From CAZSHX01 sp964606895 (lineage in GTDB: Bacteria > Bacteroidota > Ignavibacteria > Kapaibacteriales > UBA2268), in contig CAZSHX010000028.1 in assembly GCA_964606895.1 (NCBI GenBank), positions 1 to 54,270 of the forward strand: a DNA stretch of 54,270 bases, written 5' to 3'. Below, piece by piece: positions 17,175-25,247 of the stretch. The notes under the pieces are model-generated. The model was not told the origin of the DNA. It made no database searches and saw nothing but the letters and a program-made list of their open reading frames with translations. Within the stretch, counting starts at the first letter, position 1. Every line of letters starts with the position of its first letter. A program made the translations under genes and the position numbers.

Positions 17175-20100
17175 ATGAAGGGTCATAAATTTATAGATGC
17201 CGCAAGTATTCTAATAATTAGTTTATTTGCTGTGATAGATGTATTTGCTGTAAAAATCCCTGTTCCCGACAGGGCTGTTGGCGATGGTTCAATCAACAAA
17301 ACTGCATACCAAATTGTAGTTCCTCAAAGAATTTCGGATGATGGAGAAGTGGTTCCCGGTAACATTTATAATATTACACGGGTATCACCGGAAAATTATC
17401 TTCCGAATTGCATTTATATCAAAACTAAAAATATTCAGAATTTAATCGGGAAACCGGTGCAATTATCTAATTCTATAATGAATATTTTAAATAATTATAA
17501 AACCTCAGAAGTAATTGCTCCATTTCAGAATATGTACAAGCAGGACAGCAAAAAGGAAAACAAAACTCTGAGCCAATCCATTGAAAATGTCAACAGGATT
17601 TACGAAGTCAGATACAGCGACAAGATTGACCCCTACGATTTTTGCATGGAACTGATGAAAAATCCTGAAATTGAATATGCCGTACCAATTTTTATTCGTC
17701 AATTGCATGCTTTCCAGCCGAATGACCCTGCAATGTCGAATCAATGGCATATTCCTGATATTTCATTAAGCAGTGCATGGGATTTATGCAAGGGCGATAC
17801 AAATGTTACTATCGGTATCGTTGACACCGGTGTTGACATCAACCATCCCGATTTAAAAGCAAATATATGGACTAATCCGATTGACAGTACTTATAACGGT
17901 ATTGACGAAGACAATAACGGCAAGATTGACGATGTGCACGGCTGGGATTTGGGAAATAACGACAACAACCCGATAAATGCCACCGACCTTCATGGAACTC
18001 ACGTCGCAGGATGTGCATCTGCTGTAACAAACAATTCAATTGGCGTTGCAAGCCCAGGATTCAAATGCAGGATAATTCCCGTTAAAGCCCAGAGAGATGG
18101 CTCAGGTGGCATAACAGACGGTCCAATGGGTATTGCTTATGCGGCATCTATGGGTGCAAAAATAATTAATTGCAGTTGGGGTGGACCCGGCTACAGTCCT
18201 GTTGACCAGGAAATTATTGATGCGGCTGTTGCTTCAGGGAGCCTTGTTGTTGTTTCAGCAGGAAATGACAATTTAACGAATATTGACGATATTCCTACAT
18301 ATCCGGCGGCTTATAATAATGTCCTTACTGTTGGTGCAAGCTCGAATCAGAACAATATTGCATCTTTAACTAATGTTGGTACCGTTGTTTCTGTTTATGC
18401 TCCGGGTGTCAACATTTATGCTACATTGCCTAATTCTCAATATGGATATGAAAGCGGAACTTCAATGTCAAGTCCGATTGTTGCCGGAGTTGCGGCACTT
18501 GTTCGTTCGTTTCATCCGGATTGGACACCGAAGCAGGTTCTCCATCAGATAAGAAGTACATCCGACAATGTCTTTACATCCGATACAATCGTCAGAAAGC
18601 TGATTTACGGAAAAGTCAATGCATTCAAAGCTCTTGATTATAACTACACTGCCGGCAAATCGGTTCCCGGTGTTGAAGCTTCCAAGATTTCATTAGATAA
18701 TGTGAGCTATGTTAATGATTATAATATGAAGCAACTGAATCTTACAATCACAAATTATTTGGGTAAAGCAGACAACCTGACGATGACCATTGTCCCCGAA
18801 GGAAATTATTTGTCGTTACCTCAATCAGTGTTTTCTTTGGGTACTCTCGATAATTTGCAAAGCAAAGACTTGCAACTGGATATACAACTCAACGAACAAA
18901 ATCCCTGGTACAGTGGATTTATTAAAGTAGTTCTTGTTTTCAGAAGCGGTACATATACTGATTACCAATTGGTTAAGATACCGATTCAGGTAACTTCCAC
19001 AAACAAATATTCATCCATTGCATCATTTCCTTATCCGAGCTATACGCCTCAATGGTTAAGTTCTGCATCATCAAAAGATGCAATGTGGGTTATTGGTACG
19101 GGCGGAGTACTTTCTTCAAATAGCGGCTGGTTCAAAGGAACACAAAGCGGCACTATCACAAATAACGTTCTTGGTACCGATCAGGCTTATGCCGTAGGAA
19201 TGATAAACAATAATGCCGTTTCGATTGGGACCGGTACACAAAGCAATACTTCTGCTTATGTTTACAACACATCAAATGCCGGTGGAAGCTGGGCGAAAAT
19301 GGATGTGTCTTCGATTACAGGTTTTATTGACGATATTCATTACTACGATGAACTGAATGGTATATTTATCGGCGACCCCAAAACCAACAAATGGGGTATT
19401 GCAAGAACAACAGATGCAGGCACAACATGGTCACGTATTCCGAATATTCCTGTTCCTCTAACAAATGAGGGCGGACTTAACAGTGTTTCTTATTTTGAAG
19501 GTGATAATATCTGGTTTGGAACAAATCAGGGCAGAGTTTTCTATTCATCCAACAGAGGAACTTCATGGAAGGCGACAAGCCTGATCAGATTTACATATAT
19601 TATCGGGGTTTGCTTCAAAGATGCAAATAATGGATTGGTCATTTACAAAGATACAGCCCAGACAAGTCCGTATTTGGTTGCAAGAACTACCAACGGAGGA
19701 GCCAACTGGCAGTTAAATGCTTACAACTTTACATTAAATCAATTAACTCCATTAAACCTCCATTCTGTCCCTGAAGCTACTGCTGTTTATGTGCTTTGCT
19801 CGAGAGGGGAAGTGTACAGTACCGAAGATTACGGATTGACATGGAAGCCTGTACCGAGTTCCACAAACGGATACGCAACCAAAGGTTCTTTGAGCTTATT
19901 GCCGAATAATAAATTAAGAATGTGGCAAGCCGGAAATGTGTTCGGTTTTCTGGATTTTGATTTAAAAACAGCTTCTGTCGGTCAGGAAGAAAATTCTTAC
20001 ATCAGAAGCTTGAGAAGTCCGTATCCAAATCCGTGTATTAATGGGACTAATGTTGAATTTTACATAGAAAAAAACAGCAATATAATGCTTGGCGTTTATG

Positions 20101-20261
20101 GGCTTGACGGTAAATTCATCAAAGAAGTCTTTCGTGGCAATGCCAATGAAGGAATGAACTCAATCTATCTGAATACAAGCGATTTGAATTCAGGTTCTTA
20201 TTTATTAAATTTGCAGATAGACAACAGAACCTTTTCCAGAAATTTTGTTGTTATTAAGTGA
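17175..20261 (+). CDS. Secreted subtilisin-family serine protease with propeller-like tail and T9SS sorting domain
   Basis: About 1028 residues. The ATG at 17175 follows AGGAGA and starts a signal peptide ending near 'IDVFA'; the TTG at 17109 is less likely. The S8 catalytic triad is complete: D217 (IGIVDTGVD), H273 (HGTHVAG) and S430 (GTSMSSP), with oxyanion Asn in VSAGND. A prodomain precedes it (about 30-190). After the protease comes a beta domain and then Asp-box/YCF48-like repeats ('TTDAGTTWSRI', 'SSNRGTSWKA', 'TTNGGANWQL', 'TEDYGLTWKP'). The C terminus is a sorting domain from 'YPNPCING' to 'FVVIK'. It should act outside the cell on proteins. It is transcribed alone. Confidence 0.9.
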   Translation: MKGHKFIDAASILIISLFAVIDVFAVKIPVPDRAVGDGSINKTAYQIVVPQRISDDGEVVPGNIYNITRVSPENYLPNCIYIKTKNIQNLIGKPVQLSNSIMNILNNYKTSEVIAPFQNMYKQDSKKENKTLSQSIENVNRIYEVRYSDKIDPYDFCMELMKNPEIEYAVPIFIRQLHAFQPNDPAMSNQWHIPDISLSSAWDLCKGDTNVTIGIVDTGVDINHPDLKANIWTNPIDSTYNGIDEDNNGKIDDVHGWDLGNNDNNPINATDLHGTHVAGCASAVTNNSIGVASPGFKCRIIPVKAQRDGSGGITDGPMGIAYAASMGAKIINCSWGGPGYSPVDQEIIDAAVASGSLVVVSAGNDNLTNIDDIPTYPAAYNNVLTVGASSNQNNIASLTNVGTVVSVYAPGVNIYATLPNSQYGYESGTSMSSPIVAGVAALVRSFHPDWTPKQVLHQIRSTSDNVFTSDTIVRKLIYGKVNAFKALDYNYTAGKSVPGVEASKISLDNVSYVNDYNMKQLNLTITNYLGKADNLTMTIVPEGNYLSLPQSVFSLGTLDNLQSKDLQLDIQLNEQNPWYSGFIKVVLVFRSGTYTDYQLVKIPIQVTSTNKYSSIASFPYPSYTPQWLSSASSKDAMWVIGTGGVLSSNSGWFKGTQSGTITNNVLGTDQAYAVGMINNNAVSIGTGTQSNTSAYVYNTSNAGGSWAKMDVSSITGFIDDIHYYDELNGIFIGDPKTNKWGIARTTDAGTTWSRIPNIPVPLTNEGGLNSVSYFEGDNIWFGTNQGRVFYSSNRGTSWKATSLIRFTYIIGVCFKDANNGLVIYKDTAQTSPYLVARTTNGGANWQLNAYNFTLNQLTPLNLHSVPEATAVYVLCSRGEVYSTEDYGLTWKPVPSSTNGYATKGSLSLLPNNKLRMWQAGNVFGFLDFDLKTASVGQEENSYIRSLRSPYPNPCINGTNVEFYIEKNSNIMLGVYGLDGKFIKEVFRGNANEGMNSIYLNTSDLNSGSYLLNLQIDNRTFSRNFVVIK

Positions 20262-20278
20262 CGATTGGTTTAAACATT

Positions 20279-20304
20279 GTCATTCTGAGCGTAACGAAGA
20301 ATCT
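20279..20304. repeat. Short palindrome-like intergenic repeat (REP-like)
   Basis: The motif 'cattctgagcgtaacgaaga' with ends ATTCT/AGAAT resembles a common dispersed element of Bacteroidota intergenic DNA. Only one copy is present in this window, so the call rests on recognition and is uncertain. Confidence 0.4.
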
Positions 20305-20382
20305 ATATCTATGAAAAATTTCGGGAAAACAGACTTTTTGCTTTGCTCAGAGTTACAGAGAAATATTAATTTTAAAAAATAA

Positions 20383-20739
20383 ATGAATCGCAAAAAGAAA
20401 TCAAACATAGCCGTTGAAATTTCAAGGTGGACGGGCAGGGTAATCTCAATACTTATGATTTTACTTATGCTTGCTTTTTTATTTGACGAAGGACTGCCAA
20501 AGTTTTTGAAGTTTGCACCACCCGAAATTATACTTTTTCTTGCTTTTTTTATTATTCTTGCAGGATACATCACTGCATGGAAAAATGAATCTGCCGGAGC
20601 AATTCTTATTGTAGCCGGTACTGTTTTTTTCTGGGCAGTCAATACGGTTGCCACCGGAAGAATCTGGATGGGACCCTTTTTGTTCGTTTTTCCGTTGACT
20701 GCATTTCCTTTTGTTTACTGCTGGTGGAAAGAAAAGTAG
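20383..20739 (+). CDS. Small integral membrane protein of unknown function
   Basis: A 118-residue protein with a basic N terminus (MNRKKKSN) and about four hydrophobic segments (about 15-34, 46-64, 69-86 and 95-113). It starts with 'EISRWTGRVISILMILL', a pattern seen in small uncharacterised membrane proteins. No catalytic or binding motif is visible. The gene lies between the subtilase and the amidotransferase-like lipoprotein, with gaps of more than 100 bases on both sides, so context adds little. Confidence 0.65.
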   Translation: MNRKKKSNIAVEISRWTGRVISILMILLMLAFLFDEGLPKFLKFAPPEIILFLAFFIILAGYITAWKNESAGAILIVAGTVFFWAVNTVATGRIWMGPFLFVFPLTAFPFVYCWWKEK

Positions 20740-20900
20740 CTTTGTGAATTTAATTAAACAAGGTTCGCATTATTAATTTCAATTTTTTTTCATTATATTA
20801 CTTTTTTAGCAATACAAAAATGGCTTGTTTTTTGTTGTTGAAAAATATTTATTGTAACTTTTTTGTCAGTAATGATATATTAATTATGTAGCTCGAGTAA

Positions 20901-21728
20901 ATGTCAAAGAACATTATAAATATTGAACGCTTCAGAAAGCTCTACTTTCTGACCTTTCTGATTTTCGCATCGGTTATCTATCTGAATTTCATTTCAGGCT
21001 GTGAATCTCAGAAACCATTGAAAATTGCCCTTTCAAAAGGCAAAGGAAGCGAACATTATGATAATTATTCAAAATGGCTGAAAGCTAACCAACCAAATGT
21101 TGAATGTATTGACTTATATCATATTCCTCTTGCTCAGGCTCTGAAAGAGCTTGAAAACTGCGGCGGGCTGGTACTTACAGGCGGACCCGATGTTCATCCG
21201 TTTAAATACGGAAAAGCTGATGATTCCGGCAGATGCGAGGTTGATTTGAAAAGAGATACTTTGGAGTTTCAACTGATTCGCAAAGCTATGGAATTGAAAA
21301 TTCCGATTCTTGGAGTTTGCCGAGGTCAGCAGATTCTTAATGTTGCTTTCGGCGGTTCGCTGATTGTTGATATTCCCGAAGATTATCAGTCAACAGTTAT
21401 GCATAGAATGGACAATCCTGACAGTTGCAACCATAGAATTAACTTGATAAAAAATTCAAATTTGTTCAATGCCTGTAAGTCCTTGTCTGGCATGGTAAAT
21501 TCGAACCATCATCAAGCTATTTCCCAAATTGCCGATATCTTTAAGGTTAGTGCAAGAACAGAAGACGGAATTATTGAATCAGTCGAATGGAAAGACACAA
21601 CAGGGAAGCCATTTTTGATGGCTGTTCAATGGCATCCCGAAAGAATGGCTCCCGAAAGTAGTTTTTCTTCGCCGATTGCAAAAGTATTTCTCGAAAATGT
21701 TAAAAAATTTGTTTCAAACAAGAATTAA
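20901..21728 (+). CDS. Class I glutamine amidotransferase-like (C26 peptidase) lipoprotein
   Basis: A 275-residue protein with the fold signature of gamma-glutamyl-peptide/GABA hydrolases: nucleophile C140 in GVCRGQQ, and H245 and E247 in VQWHPE completing the triad, plus the early 'LVLTGGPDVHP' loop. Unusually for this cytoplasmic family, the N terminus has a hydrophobic stretch ending in a lipobox (F-I-S-G-C34), so the enzyme is probably anchored in the envelope. It may hydrolyse gamma-glutamyl bonds of peptides or peptidoglycan fragments; that is inferred from location. The M23-like gene follows 25 bases later and is likely in the same unit. Confidence 0.82.
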   Translation: MSKNIINIERFRKLYFLTFLIFASVIYLNFISGCESQKPLKIALSKGKGSEHYDNYSKWLKANQPNVECIDLYHIPLAQALKELENCGGLVLTGGPDVHPFKYGKADDSGRCEVDLKRDTLEFQLIRKAMELKIPILGVCRGQQILNVAFGGSLIVDIPEDYQSTVMHRMDNPDSCNHRINLIKNSNLFNACKSLSGMVNSNHHQAISQIADIFKVSARTEDGIIESVEWKDTTGKPFLMAVQWHPERMAPESSFSSPIAKVFLENVKKFVSNKN

Positions 21729-21753
21729 AGTTTAGAAAGTGTATAGATAAAAA

Positions 21754-22320
21754 ATGAAGATTTGGCCCGTACCGGACAGTTACTCAAAAGAAATCCCCAG
21801 AAACGGGGAACCCGGTTCATTTTGGGAGGACAGAGGAGACCGTTTTCACTGCGGTTTGGATATCTATGCCCCAAAAGGTTCAAAAGTTCTGGCAATTCAA
21901 AACGGCAAGGTTATTGACGTTGGTGTTTTTACTACTTCGGAAGAAAATGCCTATTGGAATAAGTCTTATTTCATAATTATTAAAACTCCCCAAAATGTGA
22001 TCTACAAATATGCGGAATTGGGGGAAGTTGTTGTTCATATCGGCGATTTTGTTGCCGCAGGCGAGCAAATCGGATGTATCGGTGATGTCCTCAATCCCGA
22101 AGAAGTCAACCACACTACCCCATACTACATACACGAACTGATTCGCGAGAATAAAATCTCCATGCTTCACCTTGAAGCTTACATCGCACCAATTACCGAA
22201 GTGCGTCCATACATGGGAGGAAACTATTTCGGGGCAACTAAGCCCTACTCGGTGCTTGACCCAAGTTTGTTCCTGAATGGTTCAGGCAGATATTCCGCAC
22301 GGAAAACCGACGACATATAG
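21754..22320 (+). CDS. M23-like (LytM fold) protein with altered active site
   Basis: A 188-residue protein without an obvious signal peptide. It has the LytM/M23 pattern: H32-x3-D36 in 'HCGLD', 'APKGSKVLAIQNGKV' and 'VAAGEQIG'. The usual closing H-x-H motif reads M137-L138-H139, so the metal-binding His is retained but the first, catalytic His is Met. H127 (YYIHEL) could be the other conserved His. Zinc binding therefore looks possible but peptidase activity is doubtful. The C-terminal ~40 residues ('RPYMGGNYFGATKPYSVLDP') are not recognised. It follows the amidotransferase-like gene closely. Confidence 0.7.
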   Translation: MKIWPVPDSYSKEIPRNGEPGSFWEDRGDRFHCGLDIYAPKGSKVLAIQNGKVIDVGVFTTSEENAYWNKSYFIIIKTPQNVIYKYAELGEVVVHIGDFVAAGEQIGCIGDVLNPEEVNHTTPYYIHELIRENKISMLHLEAYIAPITEVRPYMGGNYFGATKPYSVLDPSLFLNGSGRYSARKTDDI

Positions 22321-22380
22321 AAGAATCACTTTGTTATCTCTAAATTTTAGTTCTTATACTAAGTTCCCAATATGTCTATA

Positions 22381-22468
22381 TCAGACAAGCAGGAATGTTT
22401 GTTCTGCTTTCTTTAGGCAGGTCAAACATCCCACTTGAAAATTTTACTTCTTTTAACTAACATGGTAT
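22381..22468. repeat. Second copy of the degenerate repeat seen at 16931-17018
   Basis: Shares GACAAGCAG, TCAAACATCC, TTTACTTCT and a TAAC-TGG block with the earlier copy in the same order. It also contains an imperfect inverted repeat (GGAATGTTTG against CAAACATCCC). It lies between two converging genes. Confidence 0.4.
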
Positions 22469-22499
22469 CAGACATTTAATTGATAAATCATTTGATTCT

Positions 22500-24764
22500 C
22501 TATTCGGCAATACTGAATTTTTGAATATCTGAAATTTTACTTCCAAACGAATAATATTCCAGTTTATATATATAAACACCGTTAGTAAGCTTTCCTCCGT
22601 ATTTCGATTGCAAATTCCAATTGATGGTTTTTTGTCCTGCTGTTTGGTATTCGTCGCAAATAGTCGCCGACTCCCTTCCGAAAATATCAATTACTTTCAA
22701 TGTTACTCTTGAATCGGCGGGCAGATAATATTCAAAAGCTGACCAGTTTGAAGCCGGATTTGGATAAAAGGTAGAATTTGAAGAATGGAGTACTGATTTA
22801 TCTTCGTATTCAATCCCCGACATTAGTAATGCCTGCTTGCAGGCATCGTAAGCATTCACTTTTCCGCTACCCCAAGTATTATTTGGAGTTGAACCTACAA
22901 AAGCATCTTTTTTTGTTGTTTGCTTTAAAATACTTAGAATCTGATCGTAATTTAATGTCGGTTTTGCCTGGAGCATCAAAGCAACAACTCCGGTGACGTG
23001 CGGCGAAGCCATTGAAGTACCCTGCATTTTTTGAAGTTTGCCGTTTGTATTAATAACAATATTCTGAGCAGAAACATTTGCCTGACTTGTTTTAGCGGCA
23101 ACGATTACTTCGCCCGGAGCAGTGAAGTCGGGCTTGATTCTGTTGTCGCGTGTTGGACCGCGTGAACTGAAGGATGATATATTATTCAATTGACCTTGGC
23201 TGTAAGAATTGGCGTTAACATCTGTCCAACCGTCCTTTGTAACATGAGAACCTACAGAAATGAGCTTTTTCGCTGTTCCGGGGATTCCTATAGTGCTGAT
23301 ATTATCTCCCTTTACAACAGCAAAGCCGGGAGAATCGAAATCAGAAAAAGTTCCACCCGATACGAACCAAGCATCGAATTTCACGTTTGACTGTGCCTGA
23401 GTAGCAAGCACCCAAGTAACTAATCCACCGAAACTTGATGCATTCTGCATCACAATCAAAGCTCTTTTTGCTTTATGAGTAGCATCGTAATCTGTTGTAT
23501 AAATACTTACGTCACCCAATTTATATGTTTGTGAGCCATCGAAATAAGTTATTGATTTGAGATTGCTGTCTCCATTAACCACGCATGTGGCACTTCCTAA
23601 AACATTTCCATTGACATCTAAGGCTCCCAATCCGACTTCCATATTGCCCGATGAAAACCAAAGGTCAATAACCTGAACTGATTGGTCTGGCAAAAGCAAA
23701 ACAGTAAATTGCATTGTTGAACTTGCTGTATAGCCAACATGGGGCCAGCCGGAATATTCATCACCATCGCCCTGATTTCCTGCGGCGGCAACAATAATTT
23801 TGCCATTACCGGTGAGATTTGAAAGTGATTCTTCGTAAAGGCTTGCTCCGTCATGAGCCCCGAAGTGCCCGCCAAGGCTGAGATTGATTACGGCAGGTTT
23901 GCTTAACGATGCAGCTTTCTGGAAAATATAGGAGCATCCGTTCACAACGTCAACATCCTGAAATCCTTGCTGACTATTAGGATCACGAGTACCTTTAACA
24001 AAGATTATATCTGCTTCTGGAGCCATGCCGACGTAGTTTGAAACAGCCTTTCCTGTTCCTGCGGCAGTTCCGGCAACATGTGTGCCGTGACCGTTTCCGT
24101 CTTTTTGCTGGCACTGTCCGGCATCTATCTGAGCTTTTGTATATTCATGCCCGTAACCAAATCCCTGTGCAGGATTACCATTATCCGAAACGTCCCATAA
24201 GTATTGGATTTTGGTTTTGCCCGTATTAGGGTCGTCGAAATCATCGTGGTTAAAGTCAATCCCCGAATCAACCACACCTACTACAACACCTTTTCCTTTT
24301 AAGGGTTTTGATAGACCTTGACCGGATTGAACCAAATCAGCTTTTATGTCAACACGGCTTTTGTCCAATGAAGCTGAACGGTTAACGCCTGCTTCAATTC
24401 TGGATATTTCTTTAATATCCGCTATTTCATTTATTGATTGTACAGGAACCTTGGCAACAATTATATCCCCGGCAACCGTAGTAACCCATCCGCCAAGTTT
24501 TTCTATTTCGGAAGTTGTCCGGGCAATGTTTTCTGTTTTAATAAATATTCCGGTAAATGCTATGTCGTTAATAATATCAATGCTTGAGAAATTGGAGACC
24601 TTTTTTGCTAAAAGCTGAGGACTGTCCTTTGACTTATTCTGGTTCATCAATTCATGGAACTGGTATCGAAGGAGTGGGTCAACTTTAACCGAATAGCTGT
24701 TTTGAGACGCAAGTGTTGCGGCAAACAGAAGAAAAAGCGAAAAAGAAAGAAAAGCTCTTTTCAT
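22500..24764 (-). CDS. Secreted subtilisin-family serine protease with T9SS sorting domain
   Basis: A 754-residue protein with a signal peptide (ending about residue 20) and a GGAGTCG-type ribosome site upstream. A prodomain of the fervidolysin/I9-like kind spans about 55-125 ('GIFIKTENIARTTSEIEKLGG ... INEIADIKEISRIEA', shown in pieces). The S8 triad is complete: D166 (VGVVDSGID), H226 (HGTHVAG), S584 (GTSMASPH), with N330 as oxyanion residue. A long insert between the Asn and Ser motifs (about 345-480) is a beta domain common in Bacteroidota subtilases. The C terminus is a sorting domain ('FYPNPASNW' to 'IQKFSIAE'). Its upstream neighbour, 11 bases away, encodes a free prodomain-like lipoprotein. 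Confidence 0.92.
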   Translation of the reverse strand: MKRAFLSFSLFLLFAATLASQNSYSVKVDPLLRYQFHELMNQNKSKDSPQLLAKKVSNFSSIDIINDIAFTGIFIKTENIARTTSEIEKLGGWVTTVAGDIIVAKVPVQSINEIADIKEISRIEAGVNRSASLDKSRVDIKADLVQSGQGLSKPLKGKGVVVGVVDSGIDFNHDDFDDPNTGKTKIQYLWDVSDNGNPAQGFGYGHEYTKAQIDAGQCQQKDGNGHGTHVAGTAAGTGKAVSNYVGMAPEADIIFVKGTRDPNSQQGFQDVDVVNGCSYIFQKAASLSKPAVINLSLGGHFGAHDGASLYEESLSNLTGNGKIIVAAAGNQGDGDEYSGWPHVGYTASSTMQFTVLLLPDQSVQVIDLWFSSGNMEVGLGALDVNGNVLGSATCVVNGDSNLKSITYFDGSQTYKLGDVSIYTTDYDATHKAKRALIVMQNASSFGGLVTWVLATQAQSNVKFDAWFVSGGTFSDFDSPGFAVVKGDNISTIGIPGTAKKLISVGSHVTKDGWTDVNANSYSQGQLNNISSFSSRGPTRDNRIKPDFTAPGEVIVAAKTSQANVSAQNIVINTNGKLQKMQGTSMASPHVTGVVALMLQAKPTLNYDQILSILKQTTKKDAFVGSTPNNTWGSGKVNAYDACKQALLMSGIEYEDKSVLHSSNSTFYPNPASNWSAFEYYLPADSRVTLKVIDIFGRESATICDEYQTAGQKTINWNLQSKYGGKLTNGVYIYKLEYYSFGSKISDIQKFSIAE

Positions 24765-24775
24765 GGAGCGACTCC

Positions 24776-25111
24776 TTAAAATGGTTTTGAAATATTGGAA
24801 AGTTCAATTTTTTCTACGAAAGGAAAAGTGTTGATTTTATTCAATTGATTAATTGTTCCATATACAGTTGCAACATTTTTAATGACATTTTGAACCATAG
24901 CACCGGACGATATGAGCTGATTTTTCATATTCTCGTCAATTTCGGTACTGCATTTAACAAATACAAGAATCTGCTTTTTCAGAGGTGTTTCCTGAATCTC
25001 CTTAATTTGAATTTTCAATGGAAGGTTGAATTTGGAATCTTCTACCTTTACAGATGTACAACTAACCCCCAATAAAGTCAAAAAAGCAAAAATGCTAAAT
25101 TTGAATTTCAT
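24776..25111 (-). CDS. Stand-alone subtilase prodomain-like lipoprotein
   Basis: About 111 residues. The ATG at 25111 gives a short signal with lipobox (L-L-G-V-S-C, lipidated Cys near residue 18). The rest matches the prodomain of the adjacent subtilase in length and pattern: 'KQILVFVKCST' against 'AFTGIFIKTEN', and 'VYGTINQLNKINTFPFVEKIEL' (in part) against 'VAKVPVQSINEIADIKEISRIE' (in part). Subtilase prodomains are folding helpers and tight inhibitors. A lipid-anchored free copy one gene upstream of a protease suggests an envelope-bound inhibitor or chaperone acting in trans. The homology is judged by eye; the role is inferred. Confidence 0.65.
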   Translation of the reverse strand: MKFKFSIFAFLTLLGVSCTSVKVEDSKFNLPLKIQIKEIQETPLKKQILVFVKCSTEIDENMKNQLISSGAMVQNVIKNVATVYGTINQLNKINTFPFVEKIELSNISKPF

Positions 25112-25247
25112 TTTAACCCTCAAAATTAAAATCTTCAATATTTTATTGTATAAATTTAACAAATATTATTAATATGAACAAAATATTTATTTGAAAACTT
25201 AAGAAAAATTCATTATTTTTTCGTTTTTTAGAATATAAAAAGCTTAA

